From Diplodia intermedia (taxonomy: Eukaryota; Ascomycota; Dothideomycetes; Botryosphaeriales; Botryosphaeriaceae): a DNA stretch of 64,000 nt. The stretch spans positions 186,001 through 250,000 of the forward strand of contig JAKEKT010000024.1 in assembly GCA_021495925.1 (NCBI GenBank). Reading direction: 5' to 3'. The notes below the pieces were generated by a model. It saw only the letters and a program-made list of their open reading frames with translations. It was not told where the DNA came from and ran no database searches. The translations under genes were made by a program, and so were the position numbers. This document shows positions 1-12,679 of this stretch, in pieces. The stretch's first letter is position 1; every line of letters begins with the position of its first letter.

Positions 1-1764
1 GGAGATGATGCGTTGAAGATGTGAGAATATCGGACTGATGGAATCGATGGACGAACAGACACGATTGAAATTTTGCTATTGGCACGGCTACGTCTATGAA
101 TCTAAGTATTTGATCGGCTACACCATTTGCCTCCGTTCAGGCTGCAACAAGAAGGAATGTAGCACAACATGTCAGACAATTGTAGCCTGTGCGCCCCCTT
201 GCACTACATCAGACATCACGATGGACGGGCGCTATCTAAACGCATACATTGTAGCCCCGGGTCTCCTAAGACAACATTTAGGCAGCAGCTGGCAGTAGTG
301 AGCACGGTCACAACGACGGAAGGGAAGATCTGCCTACAGCTGAGTCGTACGAATAGCGAACCACAGACGCCCTGCCCGACGGTTTTATCTACCGTTCAAC
401 AGCTCAAAATGAGGTGGCCATACACCGTTCCACCTACTAACAAATTCTTGAGACTGCAGTGCACCGAGATCGTCAATTACACAGTGCTCACATAACGGCA
501 CCCAAGAACCTCACGGCGCTGGCGCTGAGAAAAGAGTTTCACACGCTTCTCGCCCGCCGGTCACACACGCCCCCAACAGGCAACCCCCATTCTTCTCCCG
601 CTTAACCCCAACATCGTCCCTCGCACCACCTTTGCCCTTTATTCCCACCGCCGCCACGTCCATGTGGGTTACCAAATACGGTTGCTGCTGCTCTTGCTCC
701 TGCCCCTCGCACCGCCCCCGCACGACTGGATCCATCAGGGAGTTTCCGACGTGGCGCACGCGCCGTGAAGCAGCAGCAGCAGCAGCAGCAGCCTGACCGC
801 GACCTCTTCGTACTTCTCCTCGTCGCTGGTGGCGGTGAAGTAGGTCGTCGCGCATGCACATGGCGATGACGGCGTGGTAGGCGTGCGTCGCGGACACGCA
901 ACGCGCGCGCGGCACGCGGCGAGGAGGCGGAGGGGGGGGAGCGGTCGACGGCGTTGGCGGAGGTGGAGTTGGAGGTGGAGGTGGAGGTGCGGAGGGTGTG
1001 GGTGATGTGTTGGGGGTTTTCTGTCTTGGGCAATCGTGATGGCAAGCAAGATGAAAGCGGCCATGGCGAAGAAAGAGCGGCTGCTTCTTTCCGTGCCTTT
1101 GCCAGCGAAGTGTGGAATTGTTCGAACTTGTCAATATTGCGTTGCCGGAAGCCACGAACTGCCTGTTACTATTTGAAACTTGGTTGAACAATGGCTACCG
1201 TTGTGGTAAGAGCGAGTAAAGAGTGGACGTACAGTGGAGAGGCAGACGAACCAGTGGTTAAGCGAACACTTATATCAACTTGCCGAAAAAGAACCCACAT
1301 CAGGAGACTTGAGCTGTCGATCTGCCAGGCACGTATTCGGGTGCATTCTAAAGATGTCCGAGGATCTACCTACGCAATGGAATGGTCAGAAGAGGATTTC
1401 GATGCTAAATCCCGTATCGATGACAGAGGAGAACAAATCATCTTTTAGCGGTAGTATCTACAAGAAAATAGTCACGCGTACGAGTTCGCATTTATACCCA
1501 CTTTTGAAACAGATACGCGTACTGACATGGTCAGGAATGAGTTGAGGCGAGTACCTCCTGAGGCTTGCGAGTTGAAAGTACTTCCCGATGGAGACAGCGG
1601 TCTGACCAATGACAAGAGCACAGGCGGGATGTCGGACCGCCTTCCCCTCACCATGCAGGGGACACTCCGAAGCTTAGCCGGAGCACTAGTTGAGGGTGCT
1701 CTCCGCTCTTTCGCCATCATGTTCTTTCACAACATCATCCAAACATCTCCTACTGATTGATAAA
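1..1764. other. gene-free stretch with GC-rich low-complexity ORFs
   Basis: No gene I can support. An open frame on the minus strand at 511-1191 would give 226 residues, but it is mostly Pro, Ala, Gln and Arg runs. It overlaps two other long minus-strand frames over the same bases, as expected of GC-rich simple sequence. A run of about eight GCA/CAG units sits at 769-795 and GGAGGT-type repeats at about 955-990. The last 150 bases are probably the promoter of the permease that follows. Confidence 0.5.
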
Positions 1765-3302
1765 ATGCCGAGGAGCGTCACGCAGGATCGACTGTCGTCG
1801 GGCGACGATGCCGTAGAGCTCGCAAATGTTGCACAGCCGGCAGAAGCGGAGTGGGAGCCAACTGCCCCCAAAGCAACGTACATCAAAGTTGTCAGCGCCG
1901 CTTTTTCTTTTTTCGTCGCAGGAGTCAACGACGGGAGCCTGGGTGCTTTGATTCCGTATCTCATCCGGTCGTACGACATTGATACGGCCATGATATCCAT
2001 CGTGTGAGCTCATGTGCATCGGCGCTCCCCATCGTTGTACTGATCAGATGTCAAGCTATGCCGTCACCTTTTCCGGATGGTTCTTTGCCGCAATATCGAA
2101 CAGCCATTTATCTCAATACCTCGACCTAGGGGCAATGCTGGTCCTTGGAGCTTTCTTACAAGTTCTCGCTCACGCCTTGCGCTGCTGGACCCCGCCTTTT
2201 GCCTTGTTTGCTGTCACATTCGGCATAGTTAGTCTGGGACAGGCATACCAGGACACGCATGCGAATACCTTCGTCGCTTCGGTAGAGACCGCTCACCGAT
2301 TTCTTGGTCTCATCCATGCCATGTATTCAGGCGGATGCCTCGTCGGCCCCTTCGTATCCACCGCCATCGCCTCCGCAGATACCCCCTCCCGGTGGAGCTT
2401 GTTCTATACGTTCCCTATGGGGCTGGGAGTCATGAATCTCGTTCTCTGTGTCATCGCTTTTCGGGACAGCTTGGCTATCAAAGCAAAGCGGCCTGGCAAC
2501 ACCGAGTCCGGCGAAGGCTCAAGAAATGAAGGTGCACTTCTGCAGATCAAAGAAACGCTCAAGACCCCCAGCGTTTGGCTCCTTAGCCTCTTTTATTTCT
2601 TTTACCTCGGTGCTGTCATAACCGCGAGTGGTAAGTAAGCATACCCGCACTTCTGTGGGCACCGCTGACATGCTGTGTACCGTCAGGCTGGGTGGTAGAA
2701 TATCTTGTCGAGGTCCGTGACGGCAACCTGGCTGATATGGGTTACGTCCCAGCTGGTTTCAATGGTGGCTCCTTCTTGGGAAGGCTCTTATTGGCCGAGC
2801 CAACACATAGATGGGGCGAGCGACGAATGCTGCTTATCTACAGTGTCATCGGTGTGGCGCTTCAGCTTCTGTTCTGGCTGTATGTCTCCATGACCCCTTT
2901 CCAAACCGTATCTGACAATCGTGCCGCAATCAGGGTCCCGAATATCGTGGCTGCATCAGTCGCCATCAGCCTGCTCGGATTTGTTCTGGGTCCGTTCTTT
3001 GCCGCTGTAAGTATTGATAAGTCGATCCGCCTCACTCGGTCATTACGCAAACCGCTGACTTCAGTGATCAGGGAATCTCAGTGGGATCAAGACTCTTCTC
3101 CGCACAAGTTCGTTCGTCCGCCCTCGCGCTCGTCTTCGTCCTCGGCCAAATCGGAGGCTCCATATTCCCCGCAATCACCGGCATTGTCGCCGCACACGCC
3201 GGCGTAAAAGTGTTGCAACCGGTACTCGTTGCATTGCTGGCCGCCACGGGAGTCAGCTGGCTCCTCGTACCAAAGACAAGCGGACTCCACCACAGAGATT
3301 AG
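1765..3302 (+). CDS. MFS permease, fucose-permease/BSC6-like
   Basis: Predicted plasma-membrane transporter of the major facilitator superfamily; substrate unknown. Exons are 1765-2001, 2048-2630, 2687-3006 and 3072-3302, giving 456 residues. The start is the first in-frame ATG. A short hydrophilic N-terminus leads into the first membrane segment (FFVAGVNDGSLGALIPYL), and about 11-12 hydrophobic segments follow in the usual six plus six arrangement with a central charged loop near residues 250-275. The N-terminal motif and the GLIHAMYSGGCLVGPF stretch resemble the fungal transporters annotated as bypass-of-stop-codon protein 6. It converges on the DUF4291 gene with 65 bases between stops. Family is fairly sure, substrate not. 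Confidence 0.85.
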
Positions 3303-3367
3303 ATTCCAAGGTCAAATCCATTCCCCGGTCCCAAACCTCCATCCACCCATCAATCAAACACCACCAA

Positions 3368-4021
3368 TCACCCATCCATCCCCAAAACCGCCCTCACATC
3401 CGCCGGCACCTCATACACCCTCTCCTCTGGCAGCAAACCCCTCCCCCTCAACTCCGCCTCGCCCACCCCGGGCTCCGCCTCCACCACGCGCTTCAACTCC
3501 CTCGCGCGATCCGTCACATCCTCGATCCCCACCACCCACTCATCCACCCACCTCCCGACCAAACCCGGCGGGATGCCCACCTGCAAGCTCCTCCACGCGC
3601 GCCTCTCCAGCGCCGGGCCCCTCTCGGGATCCCACTGCACCCGGACTCTCCCCTCCGAAACTTGATGCGTCGTCGTCAAAACGGCCCCCCTCAGCATCTC
3701 CGCGAAGCCGTCGCGCGCGACGCGCAGCGCCAGGACGCGCTCCTGCCGCGCGTCCTTGAACGAGTAGCCGCTGCGGTACATCATCCAGCACCAGCTGGGC
3801 TTGATCCACGTCGTGCGCGACGGCTTGAACGCGGGCGACGCCGAGAGGCGCTGCGCGGCGACGGCGGCGGAGGCGATGGCCGAGGGGTAGGCTTGGTAGA
3901 CGGTTATGGTGCGGGCGTCGTGGAGGGCGCGGATCTGGCGTTGCGGGGGTGGTTGGTGGGTTGGTCTGGGGACGGTGGTAGTCGTGGTGGTGGTGGTGAG
4001 ATTGGGGTCTGGTTCTGTCAT
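3368..4021 (-). CDS. DUF4291 domain protein
   Basis: Intronless 217-residue protein. A Thr-rich leader (residues 9-16) is followed by the characteristic opening of the DUF4291 family: an IRALHDARTITVYQAY segment, then the TTWIKPSWCWMMYRSGY block near residues 70-85, and a conserved VLALRVARDGF strand. The C-terminal part has the family-like paired WDPERGP and VGIPPGLV elements. The biochemical role of DUF4291 proteins is not established to my knowledge, and nothing here adds to it. The coding region is very GC-rich compared with the permease next door. Family assignment rests on recalled motifs. Confidence 0.8.
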   Translation of the reverse strand: MTEPDPNLTTTTTTTTVPRPTHQPPPQRQIRALHDARTITVYQAYPSAIASAAVAAQRLSASPAFKPSRTTWIKPSWCWMMYRSGYSFKDARQERVLALRVARDGFAEMLRGAVLTTTHQVSEGRVRVQWDPERGPALERRAWRSLQVGIPPGLVGRWVDEWVVGIEDVTDRARELKRVVEAEPGVGEAELRGRGLLPEERVYEVPADVRAVLGMDG

Positions 4022-7000
4022 CGTGAAAGAGGGCTTCCTTGTGTATTTTCTTCCCGTGCTTTTTTTCTTTTGTATGGTGGATGGTTAGTGGTCGGGTAGG
4101 CTGTCAGCTTTTATGTGTTGAGTGTATGTGCGGGATTCCAATAAGTCTTTACCGATGCCGTCGCGCTAAGAGAGTCACCGGCGGTGACCCGGTGTTGAAA
4201 TGGGAATGGCGCAGTACTTGGATGCGGACAGTGCCCGATCATCACCACTTCGCTGTAAGATTCTCAGAGTCCATGTTTCGGCGATATCCCGGACCGCTCA
4301 TCGACGATTCTGCGGCGCTCTTGTGACAGTCTGCTGAGTCACTGTAATCTTGTGCAGTCGTTGATAGGATCGTAGAATGCAATGCACATAGAAGTTAGCG
4401 GGAAAAGGTTTAGAAGAAAGGTCTTCCGCTCTTTGTATTTATGAATCTTGACTGGAGGATGCAACGGGATCAAGAAGTACGACCGACTGGATGTGAGGGT
4501 CGGTTATTGAGCTGGATCCCCGCACGCCACAGTTGCCGGCTATTCGTGGGCGCTTTCTGGCCCTAGCTTCTCTTGAATCACGCTGCATATGCGAAAGGCT
4601 GCATTCCCTAGATTGTGCGACAGGATTGATATTCAGTAGATCAAACGATACAGAAAGAGGGCATATGAATTCCGCTTGGATAGATAGCCACATCGTTAAG
4701 TGTCCATCGAATGATGACACTGAAGAGCTTGGAGGATGGGGCATGAGGTACGTATATTGAACACAAGTGTTAACGCACATGTGGACCGGCTTTACTACGA
4801 ATATTTGAAGCGTTCTATTCGGAAACAGTGCCGTAGTAATTCGGAGGTAGTAGGTGTTCCCCGCGCCTGCGTTGTGTGGTGGGGTTAAGCTGCACTGTTT
4901 CCAAAGGGGCAGGTGATTGATGTGACAAGCCGGGCGCAAAGGGTGACCTGGGCACAAGCAGCAAAGGACGAGCAGGGATTGCAGTCAAATGAGCAGCAAT
5001 AGATGGTAGATTTGGGATCTGTGGAGATCAGGTGCCTAGCGGCTCGATCGGATGGCAGCGGAATGATGAGCGGGTCCAAGGGTCCAATGGCGACAAGTAA
5101 GCGAGGATGTGACGTGGGGTACTCCGCAGCTTGTTTGGACTCAACACCAACTGCGAAATCTCGTACAACAGCTTCAGTCCGCCGCGTGGCCAGACAATCC
5201 ACTTCAAGTGACGGCCCCCGGTCTTTCCCGTCCCATGACAACCTGAGTTCCTTCAGGTAGGTGGTATTTGCTGAGCACGGCCCCATTTCAAGAGCGAGTA
5301 CGATGAACGAGGAATACGGTGAACGGGACTCGTATGCCCTCGAAAAGGTTGTTCCGAACGGCTAACCGGATGGGATGGCAGGGCAGCTGGTCCATTCACC
5401 CAGGGCTGTCAGCCTAAAGTGATCAGTGCAGGCCTAACCTTGGATTCCGCAACATCGAGGGGCTTGCTCAAGGGAAGATTCCGGGATCTTCTCTCGCCAT
5501 GGACGGAGCAGTCCACTCGGCTTCGTTCCATTCGAGCCATGTAATGTGAAAAGACCTGCACAAGGCTACTCTGCCAGCGGAGCCTAGCCTCGAGAAAGCA
5601 AAGGTACCGAGAGGGCACCTTACAGTCTAACCGCCGGGCCGCACTGGGCCCACACGTGGCGACGACGGCTTCTCCGGTCCCCAGGTTCTTGTTCCGGCCG
5701 TTTGCTCTCGCTCTTGGATGGGTGGATCTGGCACCGTCTAGAGTGGCGTGAGCAGACGGGGCGACGGTAGGACGGCCAAGTGACAGCGGCGACGGTACCG
5801 CCTACCAGCCATGGAACTCACTGGACCCAGGTGTGCGGCCAGACCCTTTGACCTGTCGTCGTCTTCGCGATTACTGGATCCGGCAAGTATCGTAGGGTTC
5901 GGCCGCACAGTCCACCGCGGCGAAAGGGCTGTGGCCACTGCTCAGACGAACCCCTAAAACTCAGCCCATGGACGCCACCACACCGCTAAGCTGGCTCATG
6001 TCGCGCGTCAGGGGCGCCGGTCAGAAAAAGCGCGTCTGCAGCCGCGTAGGCTGCGTGTCCACCGAGCTGGCCTGGGATCCGCGGTCCGGATGCTCAACGC
6101 GGTGAGAGGCTGATACGTCGGCAGGGATGCGGGCCACAGGCCACCCGGCCGATGGCGGAGGGCAAAAATAGGATGAGAAGGGGCACGGCTGGGCCAGCTC
6201 GACGGACCGATGGAGGCGGCACGAAGTCCACAGATTCAGATCAACGCGGGCGGTGCAATTTTGCGACGGATCGGAGCAGATTAGGGGTTTCAGAGACCCA
6301 GTGGCGGAGGCTACTCCTAGCGCTGTTGAGGCGCAAGTCGCTTAGATATCACAATTCTCACATGTGGCATCGCCAAGGCAGGAGCGACGACGCGCCAGGA
6401 TTGGCCGCATGCGCGGGCGACACGTACCTTACGGGGGAACGCTGGCACCGACAGGTGTGAAGTCTCGATTTGGGTCCCGTCTCCGCCGTTGGGACTTGGG
6501 AGCAGGCCGCTGTCCGCCACGCCAACAGCACGGTTGCGGCCAGGTTGCAGCGCGCAAGGGACGCTCTGGGCTTGGTTGGCGAAGCGACCCAGGCACGCTG
6601 AGGCTCGAATCAGACCCTGATCTACCCGACCTGCCTTGACCGCCTACGCGTTGAGTTCCGAGCGGCGGCTGCCATTGGCCGCGCAGCCGGAACCCTTTTT
6701 TTCTCGAACAACAGAAGGTCCGAAAGCGCGAAGCAGCCGATACAGCTCGCACATCCGTGCCCGGCCAGCCCCAGCTTTGCGCGGAGCACCGCACCCTACC
6801 CCACCGCCGACCTCAACGCATTCGAAAAAGCTGCTGCGAATGCGTCCGCCGCAACCTGCGCCGCGGCGGCGCCCTCGCGGCCCCAGAGCCTCCCAGAAGG
6901 TCCGACTGTGTGCGCCTGCCGCTTTGGCGGCCGCCAGGCTCGAGTCGGCGTCCGTGCCACGTGCGGCAAACGCACATCGCCCCAGCCAGTCAGGAGAATG

Positions 7001-7221
7001 GCAAACCACGGCTGCTACGCTTGGGGCGTGCTTGGTGGATCAATTGTCCGTTGAGTTTCGGTCCCACGCGTGCAGGGCCTTCACCGTCAATGGCGGCACC
7101 CCACTCCGCTTGGCCTCGTCTTCCTGGACAGCACCTCTCCCCTTTCTTTCCTCACTATTAAAGCCCACTCCCCGCCGCTCTGTCTCCTGGCAACGGGAAA
7201 ACTTTTTCTCTCCTGCCCACC
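4022..7221. other. 3.2 kb gene-free stretch upstream of the desaturase
   Basis: No gene I can support. Minus-strand frames of 172 and 133 codons at 4439-4957 and 4885-5286 show no domain, signal or coding-like composition. From about 5640 to 7100 the DNA is GC-rich and open frames overlap on both strands. The last 100 bases are pyrimidine-rich, ending in CTCTCCTGCCCACC just before the desaturase ATG, which suits a strong fungal promoter and leader. A plausible reading is a long regulatory region for the desaturase. Confidence 0.5.
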
Positions 7222-8534
7222 ATGTCTGTTGCGCAAACCGTCACCCTGCAGGGCGAGCCGCAGCTCGCCTCCAAGGACAACGTATGCCTCTCTTGCCTGG
7301 ATCGCGCCCGCCCTTCGTACCCAACTAACGCTTGCCAAAGGTCATCAGCCTGAAGCCGACGTCCAACCTCGCCGACCCGGCAAAATGCCCGAGTCTCGGT
7401 GATCTGAAGCGGGCCATTCCCGCCCACTGCTTCCAGCCCAAGGTCTCCATCTCCATGGCCTACCTTGCGCGCGACATCGTCATGGTCACCGCTCTGGTGT
7501 ACGGCGCTCTGCAGATCCACCACGTCGAGTCGTTTGCTGCCCGCACCGCTCTCTGGATCCTCTACGGCTTCGCCCAGGGCTGCATCTGCACTGGGCTGTG
7601 GATTCTCGCCCACGAGTGTGGCCACGGCGCCTTCTCCAGGCACCAGCGTCTGAACGATGTCGTTGGCTGGTTCTGCCACTCTGCCATTGGCGTTCCGTAC
7701 TTCTCTTGGAAGATCTCGCACGCCCGCCACCACCGCTTCACCGGCCACATCGAGAAGGATCTCGTCTTCGTCCCGCGCACCATTGATGAGATCGCCGGCA
7801 AACTGGGCATCTCCATCAAGGCTCTTGAGGAGCTTACCGAGGACACCCCCATCGTCACCACCTTCAAGCTGCTCTTCCACCAGATCCTCGGCTGGCAGAC
7901 GTACCTGCTCTTCAACGTCTCGGCCGGCCACAAGAGCCGCGTTCGCGACAACGACAAGAAGGGCTGGTTCACGGAGCGCGGCAGCCACTTCGACCCCTGG
8001 AGCGTTCTCTTCCTTCCCCAGCAGGCGCACCTCATTATCATCTCCGACATTGGCCTTGCCCTTGTCGGCTACGTCCTCTACCAGGCCGCTCAGGTTCTTG
8101 ACTGGCAGACCGTTGCTCTCCTCTGGGTCGTTCCCTACGTCTGGGTACACCACTGGTTGATCGCCATCACCTACCTGCACCACACCCACCCCGAGGTTCC
8201 CCACTACGGCGAGGACACGTGGAACTTCACCGTTGGCAACCTCTGCACCATTGACCGTGACTTTGGTTTCATCGGTACCCACCTCTTCCACGGCATCATT
8301 GACACCCACGTCGTCCACCACCTGTTCCCCAGGATTCCTTTCTACTACGCCGACGAGGCCACGGCTGCCATCCGCCCCATGCTCGGTGAATTCTACAACG
8401 AGGACAAGAAGACCAACTTCCTGAGCAGCCTGTGGACCACCTTCCGCACGTGCCGCTGGGTCAGGGAGGAGCAGACGGCCCCCGCGCCCCAGACGTTCCA
8501 CTGGGTCAAGCCTACGACCAAGGCTACGAACTGA
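7222..8534 (+). CDS. delta-12-type (omega-6) fatty acid desaturase
   Basis: Integral ER membrane di-iron desaturase, likely converting oleoyl to linoleoyl chains using cytochrome b5. Exons 7222-7281 and 7341-8534 encode 417 residues; the intron has a CTAAC branch site close to its 3' end. All three histidine boxes are intact: HECGH at residues 111-115, HARHH at 147-151 and HVVHH near 343-347. The HECGHGAF box (Glu rather than Asp) and the FTGHIEKDLVFVPRT stretch after box two match the fungal delta-12 group. Two pairs of hydrophobic segments flank the boxes. At 417 residues it is shorter than the roughly 470 usual for fungal oleate desaturases, mainly at the termini. A delta-15 or dual-specificity enzyme cannot be excluded. 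Neighbour downstream is a Zn2Cys6 regulator on the same strand. Confidence 0.92.
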
Positions 8535-9355
8535 AGAGAAAAATGATTCGGACCCGTTGGCGTTGATGTGTCAATCTGAGAATCGATCATGGGCTCGACT
8601 AGATTTCACAGGAAAGGATAGAACAGCTAAGCGCATTCTAGACGGGAATTTTGGCGTTTTGTTTTTGGGTTGCTCGACAAAATACCCTCGACTCCGGGCT
8701 TTCAGCAGTCCTCCGCAACCAGCGTCCCTTGCATCAAGGAGCTTGAGTTGTGGGATGCAAAAATTAGAGTTTAGAGAGAAAAGATACCTCAAGAAATTAG
8801 AGTTATAGACACGGAACCCTCCACGCGGAGCAGTTCTGGTGCAAAGATTTCTTTTCAATTCCGTGCTCACTACCTCTGTGAAGCCCGCTCTTTCATGTGT
8901 GACGCGCACAAATCTTCGCGACGTTTTGCCTAAAATGTCGTTACGGTTGACGTTTAGCAATGAACTCCTGTTGCAAGCCGTTTTGCTTACATTGGTAACC
9001 GTGTCACCTCGGCCCAGGGCATCTTAATCTATGAGCCGCGCAATGCATCACCGACTAAGAATGCGAAGAGTGTCCGGGATAGATAGCCGCAGAAACAGGA
9101 CAGATTTCGTGACTTCGCATTCCTCTAGAAGCGTGGATCCGGCCTCGTAAAGTATCGGAACATGACTCGCTGGTCGATTGCCAGTGGGTTGCACGTGAGA
9201 GGCTTAGTCAGCCAGGCGATTGCGGAAGCCGCTGTGCCACAGGCACGAAACCCTCCCCTCCCCGCTACCCAAATGGCATCAGCTCCTAAACAGCCACTCG
9301 GAGCTTACCGTCCGTTTTCACGCACTACAACTCCACGTTGCATTTCGGGTGAATC
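8535..9355. other. intergenic, desaturase 3' region and regulator promoter
   Basis: No gene seen. It holds the desaturase 3' end with several A-rich stretches, a direct repeat of AATTAGAGTT around 8760-8805, and the presumed promoter of the Zn2Cys6 gene. The minus-strand frame at 8571-8960 looks random. Confidence 0.5.
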
Positions 9356-11741
9356 ATGTCCCTCACCCCACCCGAGGCCGACATCGATCAGCAACATCCG
9401 CGCCAGGTAACCTCCGCATCTCTCCTCGCCCAGGCCGGGGAAGTAACGCGTGAAGCAGAGAGCCTCTCGCGCATGTATATATTGCCATTCCCGCAAAGTC
9501 AAATGCGATGCCCTTAGGGTCTATCCGTGCACGAAATGCACAGAATCCAATCTCCAATGCATTCTCCGCGTCTCCCGCCGCGGCAATCAACACAAGTACT
9601 TGAGCAAGCTACTTACATTTGGGGGTATACGCCGCTGACCAGGTCGGCGCTAGAAACACGCGGAATGGGGGCCGCGTGAATTCCAGAGCTCCACGATCCG
9701 CACGATCCGATCCTGTCCAGCCAAGGGCTGAGCCCCGACGGACGGACGGCCTCCCTCCCTCATCTTCTTCTGTTGATCTCATCCGATCACTCGAGAACTT
9801 CATAGATAACCCAAACAGCCCCATTGACGACGAACACGGCGTTGCCATCGTTCACGCAACAAACAACAACGCCTTTACATCCATTCTCAACGCTGCCGCC
9901 GACACCGATGAGAACTCCCGTCGTAATGTTCACCTCTACGCTGGCCCGTCAACCAATGCAGGCTCTGCCATGGGTCGGTACAGAGAGGCCATCGGTCGCT
10001 TGGACTCGCCGACGCGGAGATTTCTTGCGGAAAAGGGCGTCTTTGACTTGCCAGATGCCCATCTCGCCGACAGCCTGATACAGAACTTCTTTGACTATGG
10101 AGATCCGCACGTACCTATAATCGACAAGACTGATTTCTTAGAACGTCGTGCTACACAGAATGTCCCTCCATTGCTTGTACAAAGCGTCCTATTCGTGGGA
10201 AGTCATTTCGCCTCCGATGAGCATGTCGCCGCCTCGCCCTGGGCCACCCGTACTGAGATGACTGCGAACTTCTTCGAAAAGGCCAAGCTACTAGCTGACT
10301 TTGAACTGGAGAGTGATCAAATCACACTGGTACAGAGTTTTGTGTTGTTGGCAGAGCGGTGGTTTGGCTGGACGGAAGAGAGAAATACAAGATATTGGAT
10401 GAGTCGAGCTATCAATGTCGCATACATGATGGGACTGCACCGCAAGTGTGTTCATCACCGTCTCCTCGCCATTTCGTGCATTTCCTGACATCCTGGCTTT
10501 TAGGATAGAAACCCTCAATCTTTCCCCGCTGCAACAGAGACTTTGGACTCGTGTCGCTTGGGTTACTATGGTAAGTTCTGGAGAAGCAATTCGCAGATAG
10601 CGATCTACGCAACTAATGTCTCCCAGGCCAAAGACTGCTTTGTTGCGGCGGTACTCGGGACCCCCACTATCATCGATGATAGGTGGACAGACCAGTCTGA
10701 TCTCAGCTGGGATTCCAGCTATTTCGATGAGTCTCGAGAGGGGCAAGCGGGTGAATCCAACCCATCACGCAGTCCCGAGACGATCAAATACTGTACAACG
10801 CTCGTGTGGCTTGCAGCATTAGGTGAGCATGTCTTCGATCGAAAGTGTCGCACATGGCTACAACTCATCAACAAACAGTGGGCATGACGCTCAACAAGCT
10901 CCACATTATACCAAATCCTCCCACAGAGCCAATAGTATCAGCAGTTCTGGATGAATTGCGGGAAAAAATGGACCAGTATGCCGCTGATTGCCCAGGTTTC
11001 ATCGACATGGAACTCCAAGATACAGCAACGACCCCTCGAGCCCAGCTCATATACCAGCCACTGCTCCGCGCAGCTCACTCTCTATTGTACTTGTTCTATC
11101 ATTGGGCTCTTGCTGCAAAGCACAGTGATCCCGTTGTTAAGCTCGAAAGTCGGCGGCTGTCGCATAATGCAGCTTACGATTTCTGCGAGGTGAGAAACCC
11201 CCCGTCTGCAAAGGCGTAATTGCTGATACCTAGGCAGGTGATGAGCTATCTACGCGCGCATTCGCTTTTTCCCTTCTGTCCCCTATGGCTGTGAGCATCT
11301 CCCTTGAAGTTTAATAATGGGAAGCTGAGTTTTTGCAGGGTTGCAGGCGTATTCCACACCATGGCGGTACTGTTGAACGACTGCCGAGACGCTCTACTGG
11401 AATCCGAAGAACCTCGTAAAACTGACTCTTTCGGACGCCTGCGGCAGCTCAATGACGACCTTAGCGTCCTCGAAAAGACGTGGAGGCCTGCCGGTTGGTT
11501 CCGAGAGCTTATTCGTATTTCGCTTTCTAAACTCCAGGAACGGATAAGAAAACGAAAGGAGAGCCAGGCTCAGCCGTCGGAACCAGGGAAGCAGTCCCAG
11601 GAAGGAAACGCGCCATCCGTGTCTGATAGTCCCTTGTTCTGCGAGTCTCCCGGTGCCCTGTTCGAAAGCGCTCGGGAACTCTTCCCGGACCTGGAGAATG
11701 TTTTCAATTGGAACTCGGCCGATGCGTTTCTGCTGGGCTAA
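9356..11741 (+). CDS. Zn2Cys6 transcription factor, CTF1/FarA-like
   Basis: Nuclear regulator of 669 residues from eight exons: 9356-9406, 9459-9595, 9654-10445, 10504-10570, 10627-10822, 10879-11189, 11238-11290 and 11339-11741. The binuclear cluster is complete, with Cys at 23, 26, 33, 41, 44 and 51 and a basic RKVK between the second and third Cys. A long middle-homology (fungal_trans) domain follows, recognisable from the FFDYGDPHVPIIDKTDFL entry, a VGSHFASDEH block and the YMMGLHR and LWTRVAWVTMAKDC blocks that straddle introns. This pattern recalls the cutinase and fatty-acid regulators CTF1, FarA and FarB. That would make sense beside the desaturase but remains inference. Splice sites are all GT/AG; the 9596-9653 intron needed the CTAG acceptor to keep frame. 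Confidence 0.85.
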
Positions 11742-12679
11742 GTCTGTGTCATTCTATCCGCAGCAACTTTGCGACAATTATGTGGTCCTGATGCAGAACA
11801 AGGGTTGACTTTAAGGCTTCGTACGAAGCGCACCTTCGGCATCCGAACGGATTCAGCCTTGCCTCCCCCGCTTCAAGGCCAGGTACCTCTCCATACTGCG
11901 TCATACTTACTTTCAAAGGTTGCAGCCAAGGGTCTGAGGCCATGACCTGTAGAACTACAGCAAATGTCGTCATTCTGGGCATAGCTTCGATTCTGGTTTG
12001 CTGAAGGGAATAGATTCCGCTCCTTCAGCAGCAGCAGCAGCAGCCCCACCAATCATCGCAAGTTGTTCAGAAACTATACAGGTATATTTCAACCGATGTT
12101 TAAAGAGATTCGATCGATCATTTAGATTGTAATGAAGTGGTTGTATTGCGTGGGAATGTCTTGAAGCCGGGCCTGTGCCTGGGTCGCCAATAGCCGGCAT
12201 CCTATAGCCGATAGCCGATTGCCGGCAGCCGTAGTAGCTCGGCATACCTCAACCCAGGACTTTGTCTATCCCGGCCACTCCAATCAGGACATCTCGAAAC
12301 CCTCGGACTGGTCGAAGCAGCATGCTCTATCCCCGTTTTCCTGCCGGGAACCAGAGAGAACCTGGTGGTATAATGGATCCCGTTCGTCTATCTCATCTTT
12401 CTCCTGGTCCCTTCCGGCGGTCGAACGCGCGCGCATGGGCGGCCGACATCCGGAGCCCGTAGCACGCAGCTTCATATTGCCAAGCAGGCTGTGCACGCCT
12501 GTTTCAGATCTCGACCATGATGCGGGCTTGTTCGTTGTCCATTGAATGCACTCGAATATATATTCATCAAACCACCCGCTGCAGGGCGGCATCCAGAGAT
12601 TGCCTTCGTTTCTCAGGCCTCTTCCAGAAATACCATCAACCATAATTCTCCGCTTGAACCGCATATTTCAGTCTCGTCA
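11742..12679. other. intergenic with short simple repeats
   Basis: No gene seen. Contains a (CAG)6 run at 12023-12042, and at about 12187-12232 a cluster of ATAGCC/GCCGGC words repeated four to five times. A TATATAT at 12557-12563 lies about 117 bases before the monooxygenase start and may serve as its TATA element. Confidence 0.5.

Noticed and set aside
511..1191. 226-codon minus-strand open frame near the left end
   Set aside because: Pro/Ala/Gln/Arg runs, overlapping open frames on the same strand and simple trinucleotide repeats; no domain or signal. GC-rich DNA gives such frames by chance.
7158..8501. 447-codon frame antisense to the desaturase
   Set aside because: It mirrors the desaturase codons (GC-ending third positions keep the opposite frame open) and has no family character.
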